From Teredinibacter purpureus (GTDB lineage Bacteria; Pseudomonadota; Gammaproteobacteria; Pseudomonadales; Cellvibrionaceae): 64,000 nt of DNA. Position numbers and translations under genes: made by a program. Shown one piece after another: positions 36,143 through 47,200 of the stretch. The DNA is taken from positions 1,877,501 to 1,941,500 of the forward strand of contig NZ_CP060092.1 of the NCBI RefSeq assembly GCF_014217335.1, read 5' to 3'. The notes beneath the pieces were generated by a model. It ran no database searches, was not told the DNA's origin, and saw only the letters and a list, made by a program, of their open reading frames with translations. How positions within the stretch are numbered: position 1 is the stretch's first letter; every line of letters begins with the position of its first letter.

Positions 36143-38806
36143 TTAGGCAGGTTTATTAAGTTCGTCGTCTACGACCTCATCAGTGGTTGGTAAAACATCC
36201 TTTTGTAGCCGTTTCACGATGGTGGATTTCGCAATTTCACCATTGGGTACGGATACCAATGAACCTTCTGTATTTAATAAAAAAGTGCTACGCCAACTGA
36301 TGTTTTTTACCACGCCCGACGCCCCACCCGCAATCTCTATCTCGTCGCCGATGCAAAACGGGCGCTCAATATTGAGTACGACCCCAGCGAAGAGGTCGAC
36401 CAGATTAGGTTGTAACGCCAAACCCAGAATCAAAGTAACAAGGCCTGATGTAGCCAGTAAGCTGGTTAAGTCTTTATCAAAGACAAAGCCAATGATGGCT
36501 AAAATTGCTAGCGAATAACATATTACGAAGGTGAGAGACCGAAAAATAGTAGGCGTAATACGCTGTTGTTCGGCGTGACCAGAGACGGAGCCTGCCTTAT
36601 CTAGAATATCCCATAAATAAACGTTAATCCCTTTACTGAGTGTGGCGGCGAACAACAACCACCACAACATATCAAACAGGGTGGATATGGGGAGCAATAG
36701 CGCCATATGAGAGACCTTCGTTGCCCAAGCGAGCAGCAGAGGCTCCAGCGTCAATAAAATAAAGGCGTGGATTACACTGTTCAGTATGTACAGTTTTTGC
36801 GGTAACCACGCCAATAAAAATGCCACACATACCCAACCAAATAGGCTGAATTTAAAAATCATTTTCTCCAAATTGGGGGGCACAATACCGCGCAACGAAA
36901 AATTATTTTTGTTAACAATAGCCATGGTAGAAAACTTTGAAAATTTCAAATCTCTTGTGTCTGTCATCAGCAAAGCGGGGTCGCCAAACGTTGGCTTTGT
37001 GAGTGTGCTTTGAAACGAAACCGGGGGCCGTACAGTCCATGCCTCTGGGTCTAGGCCATAGTTCGCTCGTGCAAGGGCCTGATTGTTGGCGTTCTCCATA
37101 TCCCGCGCATACACTAGTTTTTGTCGTGGTAAAGTTGCGTGGTTGAAATCTATACGGGCCACATATTCGCCAAAATTACTGCGTCCTCGCTGCTGGTTAA
37201 GGCTAAAGGTGCGCGTTGCAGCATAACGCCGATACTCCACTTTCATCTCTGCATCGCCCTCTAGCCCGGTGATACTTGACACTCTCGAGCGAGCAACCAA
37301 TTCGCTGGCGTCTAATTGTTTGCGATCAATAGCATTAATAAATTCGATATTATCGAAATCAATACCCTTCGGGCCGCGAAACCATAGTAAAAAGTCTGCG
37401 GTAAACGAATTATCGGCTATTGAAACCCTCGAAATATTGAGAATTTCTAATGCTGAATACACCACATTTTTAATTTCATATTCATTATTTTGGAGGTCGA
37501 TTTGAATAGGCGTAGAAATAAATGAATCATCCAAAAATTGACCCATCTGGATCGTTTCTCTAACAACATTACCGTGTTCATCAAAAAAAATGGCATTGGC
37601 CAATCCGGCTACCGAGGTTTCCGGTGTTCTAATGTCGTGCAAGGCCTCGCTCAGTTTAGCGCGCATTGCCTGAACACCGTCCTCAGGATTTAGATCGCTG
37701 TTATTGAGCGCAGTAACCACCGTGTGAATGGCATCATAATAGGCTGCAGCAGAAGAATCCGGCATTTCACCATAGGCTTTTAAATACCGGCTGTAAAAAT
37801 TGAGCCCTGTTTCGCCTGCCGTGTCGAATACGATAGGGCTAAGTGCATACAAATTTTTTGTATAGAAACCGGGCTGTTCCTGTTCTCGAGGGAGGTTTTT
37901 GAAATGTTGAGAAAATACACGTTTGCCAATAGATGCCCCACCAATAATAATCATATTCTCGGTGGTTTTTTCCTCACGTAAAGCGCGTATTATTTTCTTT
38001 CCTTCGTTGTCGTGAGTGGCCAAAAATATGATTTGATAGGATGGTCGTTTACTTTCGTCATTTGACTGTTGTAAGTGTTGTGCAAATTGGTAGGCATCAT
38101 CCATGGAAAAACTGTCGCCCACGGCAATATCAAAAACACTTAAATCAATTTTGTTCGACTTTTCTGTCTGCCTTTCTATTTCATTACGAAAAGCGTCCAT
38201 CATCGAAGCCCCATAGGGATCACGCGTTTGCACTACTGCGATTTTGAGAGGAAAGCTAAACAGTGCCGAATTTTCAATATAACGTGCTATCGATTTCCCC
38301 TGCGCCTTGTTGTCAGGTACAACTCGAAACGACCATGGATTGTTTTCGGTTATATCTGGCCCAGTGGCTGAGCCGCCAACAACAGGAATTTCAAACTCCT
38401 GGTATATTTTTGCTGCAGGAGTTGATACATCTGAAGACCTGTGCCCAATAACCGCAATATTATCCTCCGCAACAATCTTGTTCTGAATAATACTGCGTAG
38501 AAAACTAGGGTTATCGTTGTTTTGGTCATCGTACACGTTGATTTTTATTGGCCGCTGCCCTTCAATCAAATTGGCGTTGTAGGTATTTTGGTAAAGCAAA
38601 ACGCTTTGCCGCATAATTCTACCCTTTTGCATACCCTCTGCGTCGCCCTCTGCCCCTTTTACCGTCATTGGCCCCACAACGGCAATATTTACCGGCGTTT
38701 TTGTGGAGAACAGAAGTGGGTATTCGACCAGAGCAGCGGCATAAACAGCGATTAAAACTATCATTGCCACTAACCAAAAATATTGGGCGGGTTTTAGTGT
38801 TGGCAT
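36143..38806 (-). CDS. periplasmic-binding-protein/MscS mechanosensitive-channel fusion
   Basis: An 887-residue protein. The ATG at 38806 (MPTLKPAQYFWLVAMIVLI) overlaps the upstream gene by 13 bp; a longer start at 38896 is less likely. After an N-terminal signal anchor, residues ~40-400 are a type-1 periplasmic binding domain of the Leu/Ile/Val (Peripla_BP_6) kind (VNIAVVGPMTVKG, IAVIGHRSSDVSTPAAKIYQ, PVVGGSATGPDI). A linker domain (~400-620) follows, then four or five transmembrane helices and an MscS pore domain near the C-terminus (TLILGLALQPNLVDLFAG, RPFCIGDEIEIAG, SVPNGEIAKSTIV). This suggests a ligand-gated rather than purely tension-gated channel. It is the last gene of an operon with an ABC_sub_bind protein and a cNMP-binding SLC13 transporter. 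The ligand is unknown. Confidence 0.85.
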   Translation of the reverse strand: MPTLKPAQYFWLVAMIVLIAVYAAALVEYPLLFSTKTPVNIAVVGPMTVKGAEGDAEGMQKGRIMRQSVLLYQNTYNANLIEGQRPIKINVYDDQNNDNPSFLRSIIQNKIVAEDNIAVIGHRSSDVSTPAAKIYQEFEIPVVGGSATGPDITENNPWSFRVVPDNKAQGKSIARYIENSALFSFPLKIAVVQTRDPYGASMMDAFRNEIERQTEKSNKIDLSVFDIAVGDSFSMDDAYQFAQHLQQSNDESKRPSYQIIFLATHDNEGKKIIRALREEKTTENMIIIGGASIGKRVFSQHFKNLPREQEQPGFYTKNLYALSPIVFDTAGETGLNFYSRYLKAYGEMPDSSAAAYYDAIHTVVTALNNSDLNPEDGVQAMRAKLSEALHDIRTPETSVAGLANAIFFDEHGNVVRETIQMGQFLDDSFISTPIQIDLQNNEYEIKNVVYSALEILNISRVSIADNSFTADFLLWFRGPKGIDFDNIEFINAIDRKQLDASELVARSRVSSITGLEGDAEMKVEYRRYAATRTFSLNQQRGRSNFGEYVARIDFNHATLPRQKLVYARDMENANNQALARANYGLDPEAWTVRPPVSFQSTLTKPTFGDPALLMTDTRDLKFSKFSTMAIVNKNNFSLRGIVPPNLEKMIFKFSLFGWVCVAFLLAWLPQKLYILNSVIHAFILLTLEPLLLAWATKVSHMALLLPISTLFDMLWWLLFAATLSKGINVYLWDILDKAGSVSGHAEQQRITPTIFRSLTFVICYSLAILAIIGFVFDKDLTSLLATSGLVTLILGLALQPNLVDLFAGVVLNIERPFCIGDEIEIAGGASGVVKNISWRSTFLLNTEGSLVSVPNGEIAKSTIVKRLQKDVLPTTDEVVDDELNKPA

Positions 38807-39942
38807 CCTTTGGCTCTCGTATAATATTGGTCGGTTGTTCGGGCAAAAACTTCCAATATGTTGGGTAACGTAACGCCTCGCCGCGCTAATGAACAAGCAT
38901 TTACCGCCACAAGATACTGGTGTGATACACCGATTTTTTCAGTGGTTGTGTTGGCACCGTCATCGCTTTCCGGCTGTGCCGCCTGCCGATAGGCTCTACG
39001 CCCCAACTCATAGGGTGAAACACCAACCGACAACATAAAGCCATCTTCGCTGGAAAACCCGTTCAAACCAATAATGGGCACGGAGGCGTTGCGTTCCGTC
39101 CAATCGGCAACATCGGCGGGGTCTGCATATAACCGCATACCATCGATTGTATCCTCAGGTTTCTCTAGCTTGAGTTTTCGATAGCCATCCACCAGCAAAA
39201 AATCTGCATTATCTTTTGTGATGGCGGCTACATATTCTTGCCACTCGGAAAAGGTTTCAATAATGGGTGAACGACTAAACTCAACTTCCTTCCAATCGGG
39301 CTTACGTTCTACAGACGCAAGGTATTCTGCATCCTGCTTGGCTGTTGCAGACGCATCTTGAAGGAAATGTACGCGAGTATGATTGCCATGAAGGCTTTTG
39401 TTGCGCCCTTTTAGCAGGCGAATAACCTCAACCACGCTCGCCACAGGGATTCTTTCGAGTGTACCCTGCACGTTTTGCGCATCGTTATAGCACTGCCCCG
39501 GTTTTCTTTCGTCGGTCATACAGTAATTGTTTATATCACCATTTACACCGGAAAATACAATGCGCATATCAGGCTTATTCAGGTAGTAGGGGGCGACGAC
39601 ATATTGCTGAGCAATATCATCAAATGCGATAAGGATATCGGGTTGGTATAGGTCTATTGATTTTTTGGCAAGAATGGTGGGGTCTTGAGCATCTTCTGCC
39701 GTCTCAAAAGGAATGTTTTTAGCATTCATGTAGTAATAGCGAACATCGTAGTTCGAAGCAATATTCGCATTTTCCGCGATTGCTTTTCGGATACCCGCGT
39801 TGACCTGTTGCGTCCAAGCGTAGTCTGTATTGTAACTATGCAAAATAAAAATACGTTTTTGTTTCGCACTATTTAATAGCACCAGTACGGACGTTGAAAG
39901 TAAGAATAACAGCATGGAGATAGTGCGTATGGATTGTCGCAT
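38794..39942 (-). CDS. ABC_sub_bind-family periplasmic binding protein
   Basis: A 382-residue protein. The ATG at 39942 shares a base with the stop of the upstream transporter gene (TAATG), a sign of translational coupling; the longer frame from 39966 is possible. An N-terminal hydrophobic helix (TISMLLFLLSTSVLVLL) is a signal peptide or anchor. The mature part (KRIFILHSYNTDYAWTQQVN, YQPDILIAFDDIAQQYV, MRIVFSGVNGD) is typical of the PF04392 ABC substrate-binding family, often found with sensor proteins rather than transporters. It overlaps the PBP-MscS fusion gene at its 3' end. It may deliver or sense the signal for this operon. Ligand unknown. Confidence 0.8.
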   Translation of the reverse strand: MRQSIRTISMLLFLLSTSVLVLLNSAKQKRIFILHSYNTDYAWTQQVNAGIRKAIAENANIASNYDVRYYYMNAKNIPFETAEDAQDPTILAKKSIDLYQPDILIAFDDIAQQYVVAPYYLNKPDMRIVFSGVNGDINNYCMTDERKPGQCYNDAQNVQGTLERIPVASVVEVIRLLKGRNKSLHGNHTRVHFLQDASATAKQDAEYLASVERKPDWKEVEFSRSPIIETFSEWQEYVAAITKDNADFLLVDGYRKLKLEKPEDTIDGMRLYADPADVADWTERNASVPIIGLNGFSSEDGFMLSVGVSPYELGRRAYRQAAQPESDDGANTTTEKIGVSHQYLVAVNACSLARRGVTLPNILEVFARTTDQYYTRAKGCQH

Positions 39943-41837
39943 TAGAGTAACCCCATGCTTGCCCAATAGGGCATGCTGGCATAGACGGCAATTAATTTAA
40001 TGAGAGTTATAACAATATTCAGTAGCAGCATTTTCTGTTCGCCTGCAGGTACCACCCCTTTTGTTAATTCTTGGAACAACAGATAATAGGACGCCTGATA
40101 AGGCCGATAAAAACTTTCTGCAAACAATAAAATAAGAAAGCCAATAAGCCAAGGGTTAACCGTGAGGTTGGTGGAAACGGGAATTAATAATGTGGCAAAA
40201 ATAACCACTGTGGCGTTTATGGGTAACACTACCCTAACTGCTGCCAGCGACAATGCTAGCACCAGAATAAACACCTCCATGTTGCTGCCCATTAACCCCG
40301 TGAGAAATCCCATTTGGTTCATCAACCAGATATCAAGGTGGGTTTCGCGAATAACGGCTACCATGCCAATTAGGGAACCCAAAAAAACCAAAAAACTCCA
40401 GTCGATAGCGGCCCGAAATTGTTTCTGTTCTAAAAAGCCAAACATCACCAGATAAAACATAATTGCCATGGCTACCCAGGCAATATCGATTTTGTGGATA
40501 GTGGAAAACATCAGGCCTAGCAATAATACGGTTAACCCCAGCAAGCCAGACCATTCAGCGCTGTTCACCGGCCCAAGTAGTTTGTCCTGCTCGGCAATCA
40601 CATCCTTACATATTACAAATTTTTCAGGATTGCGAAATATAACCCAGCTGGCAATCGCATATAGAGCGGCAATCACCACGCCAACAACTATAGACGCAAG
40701 CAACCAGTTAACCCATTGAAACGATTCTTGCACCTGTACGGGCAGCATGCCGAGCACAACAAAGTTTATGGATTTGCTGCTTACAAATATGGGTGATAGC
40801 AACGAGGTGCCAAACAGTAAGCTCGCTTTTAATCTAGGCCCTTCGGTTTCTCGTACTTTTTTTGATGCACTCGATAACATTTCGGCCAAAAAGGGAGAAA
40901 CAATGGTTATACGCCCGTTAGTGGTAGGAATAAAAGGCGTTAGCAGAGTACCAATGGAGAAAAAACTGAGGTTATACCAAAGCTTGCTCGCTGGACCAAT
41001 ACGCAATAACTTTATAAGGGTTCGGTAGCTCAAACCGGATGTTTTAATAACCACGCTTAATCCGAGAATACTCATTGCCAGAAAAAAGCTGTCGCTGGAA
41101 AAACCACTAAAAGCGGTTTTGGCTGGGCTAATACCCATTAATACAGCGCTTAAGATGGAAAATAATCCGGTAATGTAATCGGGCAATAACCGAAACACCC
41201 ACATTATTCCGCAGGTACTTAAAATTGCTGCGTAGGTAATAGCGTTAGAGGTGAGCGACGAATCGGATCTAAAGCTATCCAGCCCGTAATATAATGCCAC
41301 TGGTGCCACGAGAGTTAACAGCCAGCCAACCAAGGTGCTTGTTTTTATTGTTGGCTGCCACGTTTCCGCGCGCGCTATTGCCATTGCCGGTTTCCCAGAC
41401 AATCGCTGATGGAATAGGTCAATAATGGATTTCTTAAAATGCGTGTGGGCAATTTGTAAACGAATAAAATCCGTCGACATTTCAATAACGGTTGTCTCGG
41501 TTTTCGCGATAGCCGTGTATATATAAGTGTCCATACCTATTGCCGATTCTTCACCCAAAAAGCCATCAATCGGTATTGTGTTTTCTTCCAGGGTCAGTTC
41601 AACCTGCCCACGCTGTAGAAAATATAGGCTGTTCGCAGGCGCGCCTTGCCGATAGAGGGTTTCCCCAGCGGCAACTTCTCTTGTAGAAGCATGCGCCATA
41701 CAGCGAGCAAGATCTTCTTTTTTACAACCGCTGAAAATAGGGTGATCGACTAAAAACTGGCTAATATCGGACGTGCTAGAGCGTGTACCTTGTTCGCCAA
41801 AATTAATTGCATCAGTTGCGGTATGGCTGTTCTCCAT
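39942..41837 (-). CDS. SLC13/DASS-type transporter with N-terminal cyclic-nucleotide-binding domain
   Basis: A 631-residue protein, start at ATG 41837 (MENSHTATDA); the longer TTG frame from 41921 would run into the likely promoter, including TACTATACT. Residues ~20-140 are a cNMP-binding (CAP_ED) domain: HPIFSGCKKEDLARCM, YRQGAPANSLYFLQRGQVEL, FLGEESAIG. From about residue 165 come 11-12 hydrophobic helices of the sodium/anion symporter family (PFIPTTNGRITIVSPFLAEM, VLPINATVVIFATLLIPV). Cyclic nucleotide or another ligand may gate uptake of a dicarboxylate, sulfate or similar anion. It heads a three-gene minus-strand operon whose genes overlap one another, so the products probably act together. 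Confidence 0.82.
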   Translation of the reverse strand: MENSHTATDAINFGEQGTRSSTSDISQFLVDHPIFSGCKKEDLARCMAHASTREVAAGETLYRQGAPANSLYFLQRGQVELTLEENTIPIDGFLGEESAIGMDTYIYTAIAKTETTVIEMSTDFIRLQIAHTHFKKSIIDLFHQRLSGKPAMAIARAETWQPTIKTSTLVGWLLTLVAPVALYYGLDSFRSDSSLTSNAITYAAILSTCGIMWVFRLLPDYITGLFSILSAVLMGISPAKTAFSGFSSDSFFLAMSILGLSVVIKTSGLSYRTLIKLLRIGPASKLWYNLSFFSIGTLLTPFIPTTNGRITIVSPFLAEMLSSASKKVRETEGPRLKASLLFGTSLLSPIFVSSKSINFVVLGMLPVQVQESFQWVNWLLASIVVGVVIAALYAIASWVIFRNPEKFVICKDVIAEQDKLLGPVNSAEWSGLLGLTVLLLGLMFSTIHKIDIAWVAMAIMFYLVMFGFLEQKQFRAAIDWSFLVFLGSLIGMVAVIRETHLDIWLMNQMGFLTGLMGSNMEVFILVLALSLAAVRVVLPINATVVIFATLLIPVSTNLTVNPWLIGFLILLFAESFYRPYQASYYLLFQELTKGVVPAGEQKMLLLNIVITLIKLIAVYASMPYWASMGLL

Positions 41838-42014
41838 ATTCGGGTTATGTCCATTTTTAGGGATGTAAGAAACGTGTAATTTGGCTGCTGTGACAGTGTT
41901 ACGCGAAGTATAGTAGCACAACTACCCAATGCGGCAGATGAGCGTAAAACAAACAAATAAAGTATTCGTTAAGGTGCGTTGTTTCTGAGGGGAAATGCTG
42001 CCTATACAAATTGA

Positions 42015-42401
42015 AAATATAACAAGCCGGCTTATGTTGGCCAGAAAAGCTATGAGACACTTACGGAAAAAATAAGGCTTAAGCCATATGAGCATTTTAT
42101 GTGGGGTAAGTTGGCCTCTTTACATGCACCGGAAATTAAAAATGCGGTACGCTCGGATCATTACACATTTGAAATAATTAGTGCTCCAGAGCATAGCGTA
42201 GATCATGTCGTGTGTTGTGAACTTCACCAAAGTGGGGTGTTTTCAGGTGATAGGTTTAGAGGCCCAAGAATAAATTACTCCCGAAGGGATGACAATATAC
42301 GAGCGACTATTCGTTCATTAACATTATTGCACGCTCTAAATTCTAGTAAGTTTTTTACCGTCATTTTTTCAGCAAATCATTGCGGAGCTAAACGTTCATG
42401 A
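42015..42401 (+). pseudogene. truncated GIY-YIG-like or island-associated fragment
   Basis: The frame lacks a start (stop at 42012-42014) and reads NKPAYVGQKSYETLTEKIR, then HYTFEIISAPEHSVDHVVC. The first part faintly resembles the YVGQT core and the YTFEII element of GIY-YIG nucleases, with the N-terminal GIY part missing. The tail after 42260 (DDNIRATIRSLTLLHAL) looks unrelated and may come from a different gene. It overlaps the recombinase relic. The identification is weak. Confidence 0.3.
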
Positions 42402-43431
42402 TGTACCTGTGGTTTCTGTGGCTCAGTAAATGGATATCTCTCTCGGCTGGCGACGAACAACATTACTTCTTTTGCCAAATTTGAGCGGGAGCTGGTTGGT
42501 CAGTGAGTAGCAAAAAAAGAATAGCGCGCTGCCACTTTAGAATCTGGCCGCTGGCAAGGTACATGGTGCCCGTTAGGTTATGTTGTTAAAAATGATCGTT
42601 TGGCGGTTGATCAAGCGGAATCAAAAATCGTGCAGGAGATTTTCACTCGTTACGCCCATTAAGAATCTGTCACTGCGATTCTTAATGGCTTGAATGCGCG
42701 AGGTGTTAATACCAAGCGCTGGCGCACTCGAACAGGCAAGCTTAAAGGTGGCAAGGCTGTTAATCGCAATGCAATTTATACGCGGTTGAAAAACCGAGTC
42801 TATTTGGGATAAGTTTTTACGGTGACGCTTGGCAAGAAGGCGCGCATAAGCCAATTATTGATCGAGACTTGTGGTGCAAAGTTGCCACTCTATTAGATGC
42901 CCGCAGTCGTCGTGGCGAAAGTCGAGTATCATCCGATGAGGGATCAATTTTTATGTTGAGGGGCGTGTGTTCGGTGCTGATGGCCGAGCCATGTCACCAT
43001 GATTATCGTCGGTCTATAAAAGTAGAAAGTACGCTTACTATATTCCACAGCGCGAAATTGCTGAAGGGGCTGGCAGCATCGGGGTTGGCTCGTTTACAGG
43101 CAGAAAACTTGAATGATCAGGTTTGGTCGAAACTGAGGCGACTGCTATCAACGCCTGAGCAGCTACTCGCACACCTGCCAAAACCGTTAACTGAAATCTC
43201 TGACTTTGATCTTTCTTTGGTTGTAAAACGATTAATGAATCTTGAAGGGTTGTCAGAAGAGTTGTTCCCGGCTCACCAAATGAAGCTTGTCACTCAGTTA
43301 ATCGATCGCGTTACGGTATATACCGACCGGCTCGACATTGATTTTAGTCTCGAAGGTTTGATGGACCGGATTCTTGAATTGTTGGTAGATCGGCCAGAAT
43401 TGGTGAGGGCGTATCGGCAGCTGTATTCGTA
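42364..43431 (+). pseudogene. large serine recombinase, decayed
   Basis: Pieces of a resolvase/invertase-family recombinase occur in order but in several frames with stops: QQIIAELNVHDVPVVSVAQ (end of the catalytic domain), NNITSFAKFERELVGQ, then GRWQGTWCPLGYVVKND, ESVTAILNGLNARGVNTKRW and NRNAIYTRLKNRVYLG (recombinase domain), and an open C-terminal part from about 42860 to 43431 (KPIIDRDLWCKVATLLDARS to ELVRAYRQLYS). At least four stops or frameshifts and internal deletions are present, so it is not functional. The N-terminal half with the catalytic Ser is missing. It marks an old mobile element at the edge of the 43.8-52 kb island. Confidence 0.85.
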
Positions 43432-43729
43432 GGCGATACGTCATAGACTTTGATTTCCATATTATTTTGTACCCACTGTTTTGGTAGGTTGTACCCACGC
43501 CTACCAATGCTGTAAACAAACCTTTCTCCACGCCCGTCGATAAGGTGTTGATTTTAAAGGGCTGAATTTTCTCTGGTCATGGGCTTCGACATCGAGTTAG
43601 CGGGAGAGCCGCAGAGAGTATTCGGCAATTCAGATAATACTCGCCTTGAAAAATCCGAGATTAAGTATAGTGCGAAGGCCATAAACTCTTGCCATACAAG
43701 GCCTGTATCGCGGATCGCAGGCCATAAAA

Positions 43730-43756
43730 AAACCCCAACTGCGAACATTGGGGTTT
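43730..43756. terminator. terminator-like hairpin beside the left att-like repeat
   Basis: AAACCCCAA pairs perfectly with TTGGGGTTT around a 9-base loop; a run of A precedes it, giving a T-run on the minus strand. A comparable hairpin accompanies the right repeat at 51911-51947. Confidence 0.7.
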
Positions 43757-43760
43757 CGTA

Positions 43761-43803
43761 TTGGGTGGGGCGGAACGCGGGTTCGGTTCCTACGATAGCA
43801 ACC
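43761..43803 (+). repeat. left att-like direct repeat, resembling a tmRNA 3' end
   Basis: This 43-base segment aligns without gaps to 51981-52023 with about 30 identities, including GGTGGGGC, ACGCGGGTTC, GTTCC and GCAACC. The core GAACGCGGGTTCGGTTCC resembles the T-arm and 3' end of tmRNA (GGACGCGGGTTCAATTCCC), a common integration target. The repeats are in the same orientation and flank an 8.2-kb block. Confidence 0.55.
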
Positions 43804-44296
43804 TATTTAGTTCCTCAAGAGCTTTTAAATACTGAAGCGGGCTTATGCTTACGCAGGAACTTTGGAATCCACTTTGTCAGGAGTTAGTAGAAACTCATTT
43901 GACTTTATGCCGTGTGGTGACGATGAATCTGCGAACTCGGCTTTGTATTCCGTGGCTTTGTTATCTTATGCTCGATGGATTCGCTCTGCATATTGAACCA
44001 GAGAATAGATGCAAAATATCTAATGAGTATAGGTGGTTTCTATCCCTGTCATCGTTAAAATTAATGCATTAAATTTAGACTTAATAGAAAGTCTTGATCT
44101 AAGTTCTTTCTGTCTGAAACTATAGGCAGTTATAATAATTGGAGGTATTTTATCTCTGAGTTGTCTGATTGTTATGCGTATAAAAATTTTCGCTACACGC
44201 TTTTTTTCATCACTCGCAATCAATGAGGTGCTATTCACATGGGTGAATAAGTAACCTTTTTCCTAACACATACATTCAATTTCGTGCCGCACATCT

Positions 44297-47200
44297 ATGC
44301 TTATAAAATCTAACAAAAAATATTCCGGTATATCCCGACCATTAAAAAATATTCGTAAGGCGTTTATCCAAGGCGATTCCCAGCTCGCATTCAAGCAAAT
44401 ATCAACGCTTCGAAAAGCAAAGCAACCGTTACTGCGTAAGTCGAGCGACTATTTTTTGCTGCGTGATGTCTGTCATTCTGTTGGTCGCCCGTCTATAGCC
44501 CAAGCGTTACTGCGGATTGCAGCAAGGGTATTTCCCGACAGTGCATCGATTCAGATTAGTCGATTGCTTATTACTACCTATTCCAATAGGTCTATTGGTT
44601 TGCTGGATCAGATGGAGAGCTTGAAGCCGCTCTGCAAATCGGCAGATGATGAAGCCCTCTGGTATTCGGCTATAGCACGGGTGTCAGCTGGGCTAGGAAT
44701 GATGGCATCATCCTTGACTTGGATTAATCAATCCAGGCCCCTTCTCAAAAGGCACCATAGAGAAGCTTGGTATCACTTCAGTTTGGCTCATACATTTCGT
44801 CGGGATTGGGCCGGTGCAGTATCAGCCGCGGAAACTCTAGTAGAAATCGATCCGTGCGCAGAAAACAATATCGTACTTATTCGCGCTCTACTGTCCAATG
44901 GTGATTTGGAAAAAGCAAAATCTGATATTGCTAAGCTGGATACCATGAAGGGCCAGTCTTATTTGGCCGATAGTTATTGTGTACAGTTTTACTACTTTAT
45001 TGGTGATATCAGTAAGGCGATTCGACACCTTGAATCAATGAGTCAACGATGGCCAGACATAGAACCATCTGCCATCGAAAAAACAATGGTAAATCTCTAT
45101 TGGCTGCACGGTGATGTGCAGGCAGCAAAAGCGCTCGGACAGAAAACCGGCGATCCAATTTTTGAGTCATTGGTAAACGCAGACCTGAAGGCTGATCGAA
45201 AACTAATTGCTCTGCCGATCATGACGCAGGCGCCGTTAATGTGCGTACCAACGACTGTCGCCATGGTGGCCTCTGCGTTTGGAAAGATTCTTTCTGATCA
45301 AGACCTGTTTAGCGATATGCACGGGCGAAACGGAACCGAGATCTGGCGCATGCAAGATCATATGGAATCCATTGGCTTTGATGTGATTTATCTGCGCCCT
45401 GAATACACGGCAGTAAAGGCGTGTATTGATAAGGGGCAACCGTTAATTGGACCAACAGCTTCTCTATTCGGCGCCCATGTCGAGGTGATTGCAGGGTATG
45501 ATGAGGGGTTAGGTGGCGTATTTATTCGCGATCCAGAGTCATTAACACCGTATTTTACCGACAAAACCTACTTAGATACGGCCTATAAAGCTTCGGGTAA
45601 TTATCTAATTGCTATAGCGCCGAAATCAAAACTCGACTGGCTTCCCGAGTCGTATAAACATACAGAGGCGCAACACCTCATTGCCTTGAAGCGCACGATT
45701 TCTCTTGGTGAGGTAACACAAGCTCGGGAACATTTCACAGCCATTAATGATGATATCGGCTGTAATTATTTGCGTGATGTATACGGGTTTGGTGTGTTTC
45801 TTTCTCCGTTAGGCTATCAGCAAGCGATGAAGAAATATGCCGAAGACCCGTTGCTCGATGAAGTTTCACGCATTCAAGCTGTAATAGGTACACAAGACAG
45901 CGATTTTATTTATCAATGGATCACCTCATTTAGAGAGTCAAAAAACGACCTTGCACCATATTTCGGGACCTATCTCGACCTTATACTCGCACGCTCAAAG
46001 CGTGAATATGATGTTGTACTCGAAAAACTCTCAATATTGCTTTCTAAAAATGCCTCTACCGAAGCCTTGTGGAGCTACAAAGCGGAAGCCAAGTTAGAAT
46101 TAGGTGATATTGAAGATGCGAAAAAGAGCATACAAATAGCCTTGGATATTGCGCCAACATCATATGATGTAAGGCGGCGAATTCGAGATATTTCGCCTTA
46201 CCAGGAACCATACGAAGAAAAAGTAGCTAGTGTTCGCTCTCAGATATCCGAATATCCGGATATCTTTGAGTTAGAAGAAGAGCTCGCCGACATTTTAGGC
46301 GAAGGAGAAGATGGCCTTGCATATGAGCAGGCCATATTAAGTTGTATTAACCGGCGTCCGCTAATACCTTGGACATACAATAAACTTGCCGATTGGTATT
46401 TGAATCAGCACAGGGAGGACCTGGCTAAAAATATTTTAGAACAGGGTCGAGAAAGCTTATCAGAGCAAGAGCTCCCCAAACGCTATTTCGAACAAAATGA
46501 AGCAAACAGCGAAGACGATATCACCCCGAAAGAACAATCGGTTGATAATATCGAAACCAATCATCCGAGCGACAGTGATCGACTAAAAAATATTGTTGCC
46601 AATTGGTTCAACGGTCATCTACCAACGGAAGATGAAAAGCAATTATTAATAACGAACTCAGAGCTAGATCATTTCGACCTGTCGTGGTGGGAGAAAGCCT
46701 ATATTCTCGCCATTAATTTTGCGCTGACCGATTTGGACAATGAGAATCGACAAAAAAAACAACCACTAACAGATAGTTTGCCAACGGAATTTCCGCATAA
46801 AACAACGTTGATGATATTAGCGTTTAATCGTGCCGCGATACGAATATCGCTTTCGGTTTCCGCGTGCCAGATACTTTACGATTGGGAAAAAGAACTACTC
46901 AAAAACGATACGCATTGGCGATACGATATCGCATTCGATCTAGCCTATCTAAGAGAGCTTGCGGGTTTTCTCAACGAAGCTCAAGATCGATATAAGGAAA
47001 TAATAGATCGCACGCCGGGATACTATGCTCCTTACTACCGTATGGCTTGTGTTTATGAAAAAAAAGGCATGAAAAAAGAAGCTGTTCGTCAGTATCATTC
47101 TTGTCTCGATATAGCACCTAGCCATATGGGGGCAGTAAACGGATTGATCGATGTGTTTTCATCTCTCAATGATTATGCAAGCGTAACCAACTGGTGTCAC

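Larger units (their letters stand above)
43432..44296. other. non-coding stretch at the left island boundary
   Basis: No supported gene. It contains a small hairpin GGCCTG/CAGGCC near 43699-43722, the terminator-like hairpin at 43730-43756 and the att-like repeat at 43761-43803. From 43804 to 44296 I see only short, unsupported frames and the upstream region of the TPR-C39 gene. Confidence 0.5.

Noticed and set aside
38807..38896. longer N-terminus for the PBP-MscS fusion
   Set aside because: It would overlap the upstream gene by over 100 bp and place 30 polar residues before the signal anchor; the ATG at 38806 fits better.
42869..43432. 187-codon frame as an intact gene
   Set aside because: It is the C-terminal part of the broken serine recombinase, continuing upstream pieces in other frames.
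43761..43803. possible tRNA gene at the GGGTTCGGTTCC sequence
   Set aside because: Only a T-arm-like segment is present; no D-arm, anticodon arm or acceptor stem can be folded. The same holds for 51981-52023.
43845..44072. 75-codon frame before the TPR-C39 gene
   Set aside because: No ribosome site, no domain and unusual composition; probably chance.
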